Shown here in pieces: positions 7,177 to 14,726 of a stretch of DNA of 64,000 nt. The notes beneath the pieces are model-generated. The model ran no database searches, was not told the DNA's origin, and worked only from the letters and a program-made list of their open reading frames with translations. Position 1 is the first letter of the stretch. The number at the start of each line of letters is the position of its first letter. This stretch comes from Oceaniovalibus sp. ACAM 378. Its GTDB lineage: Bacteria > Pseudomonadota > Alphaproteobacteria > Rhodobacterales > Rhodobacteraceae. Position numbers and translations under genes: made by a program. The stretch is from the NCBI RefSeq assembly GCF_008085915.1, contig NZ_VSJK01000004.1:1-64000 (forward strand), given 5' to 3'.

Positions 7177-7326
7177 ATGTCGACCAACAACGCCACGCCC
7201 TGGGCCAAGACCGGCCTTTACCGCGCCCACACGCCAACCGGATGGGCCGTATACTGCAAAGCCTATGGCTTCGCCCGACCAGCCACCGCCGATGAGGCAA
7301 AGAGCCAAGAGGTCCGCGATGACTGA
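7177..7326 (+). CDS. 49-residue small element protein
   Basis: A short frame starts MSTNNATPWAKTGLYRAHTP and ends SQEVRDD. A very strong Shine-Dalgarno AGGAGGAAAT lies directly upstream. Its stop overlaps the start of the next gene in ATGACTGA. The run of aromatic residues with a single cysteine (WAVYCKAYGFARP) and the tight coupling argue for a real gene. No family was recognised. Confidence 0.6.
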   Translation: MSTNNATPWAKTGLYRAHTPTGWAVYCKAYGFARPATADEAKSQEVRDD

Positions 7327-7513
7327 CATCACCCCCAAAATGAAACACGCCGCCGCCCTTCGCGAGCTGCGGATGCGCCGCAAGGTCTATCCCCGGCAGA
7401 TCAAGTCGCGGCGGATGAAACAGGCCGACGCCGATCACGAAATCGCCGTGATGCAGGCCATCGCAGACGATTACGCCGAGCGGGATCTGCTGGGCGGACA
7501 GACTGATGCTTGA
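7319..7513 (+). CDS. Unknown 64-residue basic helical protein
   Basis: ATG 7319 overlaps the preceding stop and the gene's own end overlaps the methyltransferase start, so it is fixed between two coupled genes. It is strongly basic in the middle (RELRMRRKVYPRQIKSRRMK) and acidic at the end. It could be a nucleic-acid-binding accessory protein. An upstream in-frame start at 7265 would overlap the 49-residue gene and is not favoured. Confidence 0.6.
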   Translation: MTDITPKMKHAAALRELRMRRKVYPRQIKSRRMKQADADHEIAVMQAIADDYAERDLLGGQTDA

Positions 7514-9638
7514 CGCAACCCAACCCATGATCATCGACAGCTTCGCCGGTGGCGGCGGAGCAAGCACCGGCATTGAGCTGGCACTTGGCCGCAGCCCTGA
7601 CGTGGCCATCAACCACAACGCCGCCGCGTTGGCGCTGCATGCGGTCAATCACCCGGAAACGCTGCATCTCGACAGCAATATCTGGGACGTCGCACCACTG
7701 GACGTCACCAAGGGCCGGCACGTCGGATTGCTCTGGGCCAGCCCGGACTGCAAGCACTTCTCGAAAGCGAAGGGCGGCGCGCCGAAAGACCGCAACGTCC
7801 GCGATCTGGCGTGGGTCGTCGTCGACTGGGCCGAACAGGTAAAGCCGGATGTGATCCTGATGGAGAACGTCGAGGAGTTTCTGACATGGGGTCCGCTGGG
7901 TGAAGACGGCCAGCCGATGAAGGAGTTCGCAGGCATGACGTTCGAACTCTGGATCAAGCGGCTGCGCAAGGCCGGTTACCGGGTCCAGTGGCGAGAGCTG
8001 CGCGCATGCGACTATGGCGCTCCGACAATCCGAAAGCGGTTCTTCATGGTGGCGCGGCGTGATGGATTGCCCATAACCTGGCCCAAACCAACCCACGGGG
8101 ATCCGAAGTCAGCCCCTGTCAAGTGTGGCAAACTTCTACCGTGGCGCACCGCGGCTGATTGCATCGACTGGTCACTGCCCTGCCCGTCGATCTTCGACAC
8201 TGGCCCCCAGATCATGGAAAAGCACGGCCTGCGCGCTGTGCGTCCGCTGGCCAAGAACACGATGGCGCGGGTTGCGCGCGGCATGAAGCGTTATGTTCTG
8301 GATTCCGAACGACCATTCATCGTGAATTTGACCCACGGCGCGCGAACCGAAGACATCGCCGATCCGTTCCGCACAATCACCGGCGCCAACCGTGGCGAGA
8401 AGGCCGTTGTCGCTCCGTCGATCACCCGCTTCAACGGCGGAGCGACCGGGCAGGATCTGCGTGAACCGATGGCAACCGTAACCGCGAACAGCTTCATCAA
8501 GCGCCCTGGTGGCGCGGCCCCTCTGGGCCTGATCGCGCCCTCTCTCGCCACCTACTACGGGCATGGCGGCCCACGTGGGACGCGGACTGCGGACCTGTCG
8601 GAACCGCTGCGTGCCGTGACTGTCGGGAACAGGCACGCGCTTATCGCGCCCTGCTTGATGAGCCTCAAAGGAACTGCGCGGCGGGCGAGCGGTGCAGACA
8701 CCCCACACCCAACTGTTCTGGCGGGCGGCGGGCATTCGGCATTGATCGCACCCCTTATGGCGACGATGCGCAACAGCCAGAAGCCATGGCAGGGATGCAA
8801 CCAGCCAGCCCACACGATCACCGCCGGCGGTGCGGGACTTACTGTGATCGCGCCTGTCCTAACATATGCGCAGCAAGGTGGCCGGTGCCGTTCAGTCGAT
8901 GACCCGCACCACACGATCTGCGCCAGCTCGAAAGATCAGAATGCAGTGATCGCCCCGATGCTGATACAGACCGGCTATGGCGAGGCTCCCGGCCAGGCAC
9001 CGCGATCGCTCGACATTGGCGCACCTTTGGGCACAGTCGTCGCGGGCGGCGTCAAACATGCGGCCGCCGCTGCGTTTCTCGCCCAGCACCACACCGGAGC
9101 CACCGGTCACGATGCCCGCGACCCGTTCTCGACCGTCGCCGCCACAGGCAGCCATCAGACACCTGTCGCAGCATGGTTCGCGAAATACTACGGCACCGGC
9201 GACGGCGCCCGCACCGACGACCCGATGCACACGATCACCGTCAAGGATCGCATGGGTCACATGCAGGCCGCGCTGAGCGCCCCGCCTTTCACCGCAGACC
9301 ATGCGAAACGGGCGCGCGAAGTGGCTGATTTTATGCGCGCACACGATGCATGGGATGATCGTGAGTTCGTCACCCTCGACATTGGTGATGCGACCTATGT
9401 GATCACCGATATCGGCATGCGCATGCTGACCCCGCGCGAGCTGTTCCACGCACAAGGTTTCCCGCCCGATTATGTGATTGAGGGCCATTGGACTGAAACC
9501 GCCGACAAGTGGGTATGGCACCCGTTTTCCAAAAGCGTCCAGGTCAGCTGCTGCGGCAACAGCGTCTGCCCGCCACTCGCCGAAGCACTGGTGCGAGCGA
9601 ACTGCAAGCACCTGGTCGAAGAAAGGATCGCAGCATGA
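7506..9638 (+). CDS. C5 cytosine DNA methyltransferase with a nine-unit internal repeat
   Basis: This 710-residue Dcm-type enzyme methylates C5 of cytosine in DNA using SAM. Motif I is DSFAGGGGASTG near the N-terminus, motif IV is SPDCKHFSKAKGG with the catalytic Cys in PDC rather than the usual PPC, and ENV is in LMENVEEF. Motif VIII is in QWRELRACDYGAPTIRKR, motif IX in LTPRELFHAQGFP and motif X in GNSVCPPL. Between motifs VIII and IX lie roughly 330 residues made of about nine degenerate repeats of the form DP-h-x-T(I/V)T ... IAP. These occupy the place of the target-recognition domain. No restriction enzyme gene is beside it. Confidence 0.9.
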   Translation: MLDATQPMIIDSFAGGGGASTGIELALGRSPDVAINHNAAALALHAVNHPETLHLDSNIWDVAPLDVTKGRHVGLLWASPDCKHFSKAKGGAPKDRNVRDLAWVVVDWAEQVKPDVILMENVEEFLTWGPLGEDGQPMKEFAGMTFELWIKRLRKAGYRVQWRELRACDYGAPTIRKRFFMVARRDGLPITWPKPTHGDPKSAPVKCGKLLPWRTAADCIDWSLPCPSIFDTGPQIMEKHGLRAVRPLAKNTMARVARGMKRYVLDSERPFIVNLTHGARTEDIADPFRTITGANRGEKAVVAPSITRFNGGATGQDLREPMATVTANSFIKRPGGAAPLGLIAPSLATYYGHGGPRGTRTADLSEPLRAVTVGNRHALIAPCLMSLKGTARRASGADTPHPTVLAGGGHSALIAPLMATMRNSQKPWQGCNQPAHTITAGGAGLTVIAPVLTYAQQGGRCRSVDDPHHTICASSKDQNAVIAPMLIQTGYGEAPGQAPRSLDIGAPLGTVVAGGVKHAAAAAFLAQHHTGATGHDARDPFSTVAATGSHQTPVAAWFAKYYGTGDGARTDDPMHTITVKDRMGHMQAALSAPPFTADHAKRAREVADFMRAHDAWDDREFVTLDIGDATYVITDIGMRMLTPRELFHAQGFPPDYVIEGHWTETADKWVWHPFSKSVQVSCCGNSVCPPLAEALVRANCKHLVEERIAA

Positions 9639-9922
9639 CTGACCTGCGCGACAAACTCATGATCGAGATCGCAGCGTCTCGACATTTGGAAAAGTCCGTC
9701 AGCGAAACAGCCGACGCGATCCTTGCCGTGATAGAGGTGACGGATTTGCAGGAATGTCTGCGCGTGCTCATCGCCGCCGAGGAGATCAGTTTGGCCGAAG
9801 CCAAGCGGATGCAAGCGGCAGTCCAACTGCCCAAGAAGATGTACGCCGCCGATATGCTCATCAACGCCTGCAAGGCACGGCTCATCACATACCGCGCGAT
9901 GCAGAACAGGAGGGAGATGTGA
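9635..9922 (+). CDS. Unknown 95-residue element protein
   Basis: ATG 9635 overlaps the methyltransferase stop (ATGA). The protein is helical throughout and alternates acidic and basic patches (SVSETADAILAVIEV, EEISLAEAKRMQAAV). Its stop shares bases with the next start. No family was recognised. Confidence 0.55.
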   Translation: MTDLRDKLMIEIAASRHLEKSVSETADAILAVIEVTDLQECLRVLIAAEEISLAEAKRMQAAVQLPKKMYAADMLINACKARLITYRAMQNRREM

Positions 9923-10062
9923 TGGGGTTGTTTTTCGCCATGGTATGGGCCGAGGATGAGCTTTCCGCCGAACACACCGGCAAGGAAGCATACCGAGCGA
10001 TGATGCGGATGCTAAACATGGACCGGCGCCCATTGCACGAGATTGTGAAGGGGGAGACATGA
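9922..10062 (+). CDS. 46-residue small element protein
   Basis: The start overlaps the preceding stop (TGATG) and the end overlaps the following start (ATGA). The sequence begins MGLFFAMVWAEDELSAEHTG. It is short, acidic at first and basic at the end; the function is unknown. Coupling on both sides is the main support. Confidence 0.5.
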   Translation: MGLFFAMVWAEDELSAEHTGKEAYRAMMRMLNMDRRPLHEIVKGET

Positions 10063-10262
10063 CCGCATCTCAGCCCATCCCTGCCAGCGTTAAACCCACC
10101 CGCCGGGCGCCCACTTCGTCCAACGCCCGAGCGCTGGAAATGGTGCGCCAACTTCGGAGCGAAGGCCTAGACGTCGCCCGCGTCATTGTAGAAGGTCGCA
10201 AGATCGAGATCGAGATAGTACAGCAAGCCGCGCCGCAGAAAATCGACGGAGTGAAGTGGTGA
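10059..10262 (+). CDS. 67-residue protein preceding the integrase, possible excisionase position
   Basis: A small soluble protein with a proline/threonine-rich start, then a helix (NARALEMVRQLRSEGLDVAR) and a strand (VIVEGRKIEIEIV). It overlaps the integrase start by 7 bp. A small gene immediately before int is where excisionases often sit, but no winged-helix Xis motif can be recognised, so that role is speculative. Confidence 0.55.
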   Translation: MTASQPIPASVKPTRRAPTSSNARALEMVRQLRSEGLDVARVIVEGRKIEIEIVQQAAPQKIDGVKW

Positions 10263-11236
10263 AATCCGACCTTCCGAAATTCGTCTATTTTAAGGGCAAG
10301 AACCGATACCCATACTTTGTGCGCGGCAATGTGTGCCAGCGCATCACGTCAGAACCCGGTACAAATGCCTTTTGGGCAGAATACAACGGTATATTGAATG
10401 GCAATATTTCCGGCGATCCTGCCCGGACGATTAAGAAACTGATTGCCCATTATATGCGCTCACATAAATGGGGGCAGCTGGCAAAGAATACACAGAAAAG
10501 CTACATGCAAGGATTCAGATACTTTGAGGACAAGATAGCCCTGGTCGATCCGGCGAGCATCCGACGCCGCAATGTGATCGAAATGCGCGATGCTCTATCG
10601 TCCACTCCCACCACCGCCAATAGGCGCGTAGCGATCCTGTCAACGCTTATGGAACACGCAATTGATATCGACTGGATAGAGCGGAACCCGGCGAAGGGCG
10701 TCGGGTCGCTCCAGGGCACAAAAACCCGCCACCCTTGGCCTGCCGATATGGTTGAGGCCTTCCGGCGCGAGGCCGGAGGAATGCCGCTGTTGCTGTTTGA
10801 AATGTTGATCGGCACAGGCCAGCGCATTGGCGACGTGTTGAAAATGCAATGGGGACACGTCGAGGACCGTGGAATACTGGTAAGACAGGGCAAGACTAAA
10901 GCTGAGGTCTGGATACCATTCACATCCCGCCTGTCTGACGCGATTGCCGTGACACCAAAGCGCGGGCTGCACATCGTCACACAGTCATCAGGACAGCCGG
11001 TTGGATACAACTTGGCGTGGAAGTGGATCAAAGAGATACGCGACGTGATTGGCGCCGAGGCTTGGGATATCCACAGCTTGCGCCACACGGCCGCATCTGA
11101 GCTTGCCGCGCTGGGGCTGGATGATCAGCACATAATGAGCATCACCGGGCACACATCCAGCGGCATGGTACGACTCTATGCGGGCAAGGCAGCTCAGCGG
11201 GCACGGGCCAAGAAAGCACAGGAAGACCGACAGTGA
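10256..11236 (+). CDS. int: Tyrosine recombinase (integrase)
   Basis: This 326-residue phage-type integrase catalyses site-specific integration and excision. The catalytic set is complete: Arg190 (GTGQRIGD), Lys213 (QGKTKAEV), His273 and Arg276 (HSLRHTAA), His299 (ITGHTSSG) and nucleophile Tyr308 (VRLYAG). The N-terminal part holds the SAM-like core-binding domain (about residues 55-150). The start is GTG 10256, overlapping the previous gene. It is the last gene of the rightward operon and stops 80 bp before the ctrA sequence, so it is very likely responsible for insertion there. Nothing suggests inactivation. Confidence 0.95.
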   Translation: MVKSDLPKFVYFKGKNRYPYFVRGNVCQRITSEPGTNAFWAEYNGILNGNISGDPARTIKKLIAHYMRSHKWGQLAKNTQKSYMQGFRYFEDKIALVDPASIRRRNVIEMRDALSSTPTTANRRVAILSTLMEHAIDIDWIERNPAKGVGSLQGTKTRHPWPADMVEAFRREAGGMPLLLFEMLIGTGQRIGDVLKMQWGHVEDRGILVRQGKTKAEVWIPFTSRLSDAIAVTPKRGLHIVTQSSGQPVGYNLAWKWIKEIRDVIGAEAWDIHSLRHTAASELAALGLDDQHIMSITGHTSSGMVRLYAGKAAQRARAKKAQEDRQ

Positions 11237-11345
11237 ACGGAACGAAAACGAAACGAGAATTTTGAATCGCATTGGAAATGCAAAAAATAAGTTAATATAT
11301 TTCAGTTAGTTAACGGTCAATAAAGATGGTTCAGAAACATCTCTT
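11237..11345. other. Right attachment junction (attR) of the element inside ctrA
   Basis: After the integrase stop there are about 80 bp of AT-rich non-coding DNA containing several TTAA tetramers. CtrA-coding sequence then begins on the minus strand at about 11320. The crossover core must be within or just left of ATAAAGATGGTTCAG (11320-11334), which encodes the conserved NHLY of CtrA. The matching copy at the other end is outside the window, so exact core limits cannot be set. Confidence 0.65.
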
Positions 11346-11856
11346 TGGTCAGGGTCGTGCCTTTGCGCAGACTCAACAGTTCCAGCATCTGATATTCCTT
11401 TCCGGTCAGATGCACCGTTTTCCCATCAACTTCGACAGTTTTTGCATCGAGGTTTACCGCAATTTTTCCCGTCCGGATCATCGATTGCGCGTGGCCTTTT
11501 GATCTGCGGATGATTGCATGAATCCGGGCGACAAGTTCTTCGCGATGAAAAGGTTTGGTCAGATAGTCGTCAGCACCAAATCCGAAGCCTTTGATTTTAT
11601 TGTCGGTATCATCTGCGCCCGACAGGATCAGGATTGGCGTATCGACCCGTGCGAGGCGCAACTGGCGCAATACCTCATGCCCATGCATATCCGGTAGATT
11701 AAGATCCAGCAGTATAAGATCGTAATCATACAGCTTCGCCAGATCGACAGCCTCTTCGCCCGTATCAGTGCAATAGACGTTGAGGTTGGCATGGGTCAGC
11801 ATCAATTCGATACTGCGAGACGTGGTGGGGTCATCTTCGACAAGCAGGATGCGCAT
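11317..11856 (-). pseudogene. ctrA: CtrA response regulator, 3' end removed by element insertion
   Basis: CtrA is the OmpR-family master regulator of alphaproteobacteria; in Rhodobacterales it controls flagella and gene transfer agent genes. The 179 residues present contain an intact receiver domain (phosphoacceptor Asp51 in LLDLNLPD, Lys in LTKPFH) and the start of the winged-helix domain up to [10 protein letters not shown]. Family members of about 237 residues continue GGMDEPELK through the recognition helix and wing. Here the next codon is TGA and no frame downstream restores the match. The product should therefore be unable to bind DNA normally. Its promoter and the neighbouring sciP are intact. 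The 3' fragment should lie at the element's other end. Confidence 0.9.
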
Positions 11857-11905
11857 AAATCTCTCCGCCGTTTAACGCGATTGACCCCACCCTTGTGGCA
11901 AATGG

Positions 11906-11920
11906 TTAATTCGAGGTTAC
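11906..11920. promoter_or_regulatory. Possible CtrA half-matching box upstream of ctrA
   Basis: TTAA-N7-TTAC in the ctrA-sciP gap differs by one base from the CtrA consensus TTAA-N7-TTAA. CtrA commonly regulates its own gene, so this may be an autoregulatory site. One mismatch in a short motif makes this weak. Confidence 0.3.
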
Positions 11921-11946
11921 GCTTAACGTCAATTACCACGCTCCCG

Positions 11947-12225
11947 TTAAAGTTGTCTATACTTTTGCAATCTGGTGGCTTTCAGCCCAGCCACCCCATG
12001 CCGGTCAACTGCCCTTTTCCAGGCTGTGAATTCTTCCTCCGTCAGCCCATAGATTGCCAGCGCCTCCTCTTGCAACAACAGGCCACCGATGACCGCCCGG
12101 ACGACGGCCGCTTTGCGACTGGCCACCCAGCGTTTGATTTTTGGATCAGGCAGATCGGCACGCGTCATCATCTGCCCTCCCGGCAGTTTGACGGCCCGTG
12201 GACCGCCAACCTTTTTAAGATACAT
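11947..12225 (-). CDS. sciP: SciP, CtrA-antagonist (DUF1153)
   Basis: This 92-residue protein starts MYLKKVGGPRAVKLPGG, includes RWVASRKAAVVRAV and ends LKATRLQKYRQL, the DUF1153/SciP signature. In Caulobacter, SciP binds CtrA at promoters and prevents RNA polymerase recruitment. Length and all recognisable helices are normal. It lies 90 bp upstream of ctrA on the same strand, the arrangement expected for Rhodobacterales. With ctrA truncated its main known partner may be absent. Confidence 0.9.
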   Translation of the reverse strand: MYLKKVGGPRAVKLPGGQMMTRADLPDPKIKRWVASRKAAVVRAVIGGLLLQEEALAIYGLTEEEFTAWKRAVDRHGVAGLKATRLQKYRQL

Positions 12226-12394
12226 CTACTCACCCCTTTCGCCCCCTGTGGACACATTGGGCGCACGATCTTAATCCGGGGTGAAACCCGGCCTTGAGAG
12301 TGGTGGCAATTTTCCTATATTCTGAACTTATGGGTGACTGTCAGAACGTCCGACAGGACCGCCGCCAAATCCGCCAAACCTGAAAGGGCGCACC

Positions 12395-13537
12395 ATGCCG
12401 CTCGACCGTCCGCATCCGATCAATTCACTGGGCTTTGCAAAACCGCCTGCCGAAACCCGCGTCGTCGTGGCGATGTCGGGCGGTGTCGACAGTTCGGTCG
12501 TGGCTGCAGAACTGGCCGCCGAAGGCTACGACGTGGTCGGCGTAACCCTGCAACTTTACGATCATGGCGCGGCATTGGCGAAAAAGGGGGCCTGCTGTGC
12601 TGGACGTGACATTCACGATGCGCGGCGCGTCGCGGAAACCATGGGATTTCCCCACTATGTTCTTGATTATGAGGACACATTTCGCGCGGCGGTGATCGAC
12701 GAATTCGCCGACAGCTATTTGGCCGGAGCGACTCCTGTGCCCTGCATCCGCTGCAACGAGCGGGTCAAATTCCGCGATCTGCTGGAAACGGCCCGCGATC
12801 TTGACGCCGACTGCATGGCCACTGGCCATTATATCCAGCGCAAGGACGGCGAGAATGGTCCCGAATTGCATTCGGCAGCGGATGCCGATCGCGACCAGTC
12901 GTATTTCCTGTTTTCCACCAGCCCCGAACAACTGGCCTTTTTGCGCTTTCCGCTCGGCCATCTCCACAGCAAGGCCGAGACCCGCGCCCTTGCCACCAAA
13001 CATGGGCTGAGCGTCGCCGACAAGCCTGACAGTCAGGATATCTGTTTCGTTCCGAACGGCGATTATGCCGCGGTTATCAAAAAACTGCGCCCAGGTGCGG
13101 CTGATCCGGGACGGATTGTCGACACCGAAGGGAATGATCTGGGCGAACATCGCGGCGTGATCCATTATACCGTGGGACAACGGCGGGGTCTTGGTATCGG
13201 CGGCCTGGAGACGCCGCTTTATGTCGTGCGGCTGGACGTCGACCGGCGCGAAGTGATCGTTGGCCCCAAGGAATTGCTTGCCACCCGCACCGTGCCGCTG
13301 AAGGAAATCAACTGGTTGGGGGATGCGCCGCTGACCTCGCGTGCGGAATGGCCGGTTGAGGTGCGCGTTCGTTCGACCCGCCCACCCCGGTCGGCAATCC
13401 TACGCCCGCTTTCCGACACCACCGGCACTGTCGAGTTGCTGACGCCTGAAGAAGGGGTTTCACCCGGGCAGGCCTGCGTGTTTTACGATCCCGAAAGCAG
13501 CCGCGTGTTCGGTGGCGGCTGGATCACCAAAGGTTAA
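12395..13537 (+). CDS. mnmA: tRNA-specific 2-thiouridylase MnmA
   Basis: MnmA activates U34 of tRNA Lys, Glu and Gln with ATP and inserts sulfur to form 2-thiouridine. The PP-loop SGGVDSS is at residues 28-34. The cysteine pair of the active site is represented by CIRC (117-120, in TPVPCIRCN) and Cys217 in SQDICFVP. The C-terminal beta-barrel region follows from [14 protein letters not shown]. At 380 residues it has the usual length. It reads convergently toward lpxB with only 28 bp between stops. Confidence 0.95.
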   Translation: MPLDRPHPINSLGFAKPPAETRVVVAMSGGVDSSVVAAELAAEGYDVVGVTLQLYDHGAALAKKGACCAGRDIHDARRVAETMGFPHYVLDYEDTFRAAVIDEFADSYLAGATPVPCIRCNERVKFRDLLETARDLDADCMATGHYIQRKDGENGPELHSAADADRDQSYFLFSTSPEQLAFLRFPLGHLHSKAETRALATKHGLSVADKPDSQDICFVPNGDYAAVIKKLRPGAADPGRIVDTEGNDLGEHRGVIHYTVGQRRGLGIGGLETPLYVVRLDVDRREVIVGPKELLATRTVPLKEINWLGDAPLTSRAEWPVEVRVRSTRPPRSAILRPLSDTTGTVELLTPEEGVSPGQACVFYDPESSRVFGGGWITKG

Positions 13538-13565
13538 CGCGGCCATCGGTTCAGTAGCTGCCGGT

Positions 13566-14726
13566 TCAGGCGCCGTCGATCCCATCGAGAACAGCACGGG
13601 CGGCGCGCAGACCCGGCGCATCGCCGCCCTTGCCGAGTGCCTGCATCGTCTGAGCCAGAACCGCCCGCTGGGCGTCCGGCGCGGCAAGCAATGCGTCCAG
13701 TGCAGCCGCCATCGGCCCGGGGCGGCAGGCGGGGCCGAGAAATTCAGGCACCAGTCGGGTTTGCGTGACCAGATTGACCAGCGTCACCGTATCGATCAGC
13801 GCCATTCGCGACATGATCTGCCAGCTGAGCCAGTTCATGTCGTATCCGACAATCATCGGCGTATCGGCCGCCGCCAGTTCCAGCGAAACCGTGCCGGATG
13901 CGGCCAGCGCCACATCGGCAGCGGCGAAGGCCACGGGTTTCATGCCCTGCGCCCGATCCGACGCCGCGCCCCGGGGGTCGACGACCACCGGGCCTCCCGG
14001 CCAACCCTGCACCGCTTGGGTCACCCGGTCGGCAACGCCGGGCGCAACCGGCACGACGACGCGCAGATCGGGACGGCGCTGGACAAGCTGCGCGACGGTT
14101 TCCCCGAAGACCGGCAAAAGACGCCCCACCTCGCCTTGACGTGATCCCGGCAACACCAGCAAAAGCGGCGCTGCCCCGATGTCATTGTCTGAGCGGAACG
14201 CGGCGATCTGCGCAGGCGATACGATGGGTTCAGCGACCACCGGATGACCAACGAAATCACAGCGCATGCCCGCCGCCTCCATCAGCGGTGGCTCGAACGG
14301 CAACAGGGCCAGCACCTGATCCACATGGGGCGCCATCTTTGCCGCCCGCCCCGGACGCCAGGCCCAGACCGACGGCGCGACATAATGCACGGTGCGGATC
14401 CTGCGCGCGGCCCGCACACGGGCGGCAACACGCAGACAGAAATCAGGACTGTCGATGGTGATCAGAACATCCGGATCGGCCGCCAGAACCGCATCTGCGG
14501 TCTGGATCATCCGCGCACGCAACTGGCGGTATTTGGGGAGCACCTCGGCAATACCCATGACGCTGAGCTCATCCATGGGAAACAGGCTGGTCATGCCCTG
14601 TTCCGCCATCAGCGGACCGCCGACACCCTGAAACGCCATGCCGGGATCAAGCGTCTTTAGCCCGGCCATCAGCGCAGCACCCAACCGGTCGCCCGATGCC
14701 TCGCCCGCGACCAGAAACACCTTCAT
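13566..14726 (-). CDS. lpxB: Lipid-A-disaccharide synthase LpxB
   Basis: LpxB is a GT19 glycosyltransferase that joins UDP-2,3-diacylglucosamine and lipid X to form lipid A disaccharide at the inner membrane. The protein begins VFLVAGEASGDRLGAAL and contains GVGGPLMAEQG, then YVAPSVWAWRPGRA and LPGSRQGEV with AASGTVSLELA, all classic LpxB motifs. Length 386 is normal. It is the last gene of the leftward lipid A block and overlaps lpxI by 4 bp. Confidence 0.95.
   Translation of the reverse strand: MKVFLVAGEASGDRLGAALMAGLKTLDPGMAFQGVGGPLMAEQGMTSLFPMDELSVMGIAEVLPKYRQLRARMIQTADAVLAADPDVLITIDSPDFCLRVAARVRAARRIRTVHYVAPSVWAWRPGRAAKMAPHVDQVLALLPFEPPLMEAAGMRCDFVGHPVVAEPIVSPAQIAAFRSDNDIGAAPLLLVLPGSRQGEVGRLLPVFGETVAQLVQRRPDLRVVVPVAPGVADRVTQAVQGWPGGPVVVDPRGAASDRAQGMKPVAFAAADVALAASGTVSLELAAADTPMIVGYDMNWLSWQIMSRMALIDTVTLVNLVTQTRLVPEFLGPACRPGPMAAALDALLAAPDAQRAVLAQTMQALGKGGDAPGLRAARAVLDGIDGA

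Larger units (their letters stand above)
1..11319. mobile_element. Integrated phage-like element, right-hand part (left end outside window)
   Basis: This is a block of about 20 densely overlapping small genes unlike the single-copy host genes to the right. It contains an S24-type repressor, divergent early operons, two DNA methyltransferases, a DUF2303 protein and a complete tyrosine recombinase as the last gene. It stops where the interrupted ctrA reading frame begins. Terminal integrase placement next to the junction is usual for temperate phages and integrative elements. No structural, terminase or conjugation genes are visible, so whether this is a prophage, a satellite or a genomic island cannot be decided here. 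Confidence 0.85.

Noticed and set aside
637-9638. Restriction-modification system from the two methyltransferases
   Set aside because: No endonuclease gene is adjacent to either; both fit orphan phage methyltransferases better.
11237-11345. ctrA shortened by a simple frameshift or sequencing error
   Set aside because: Reading on from FLNHLY in all three frames gives no GGMDEPELK-like sequence, the DNA becomes AT-rich and an integrase follows, so an insertion junction explains it better.
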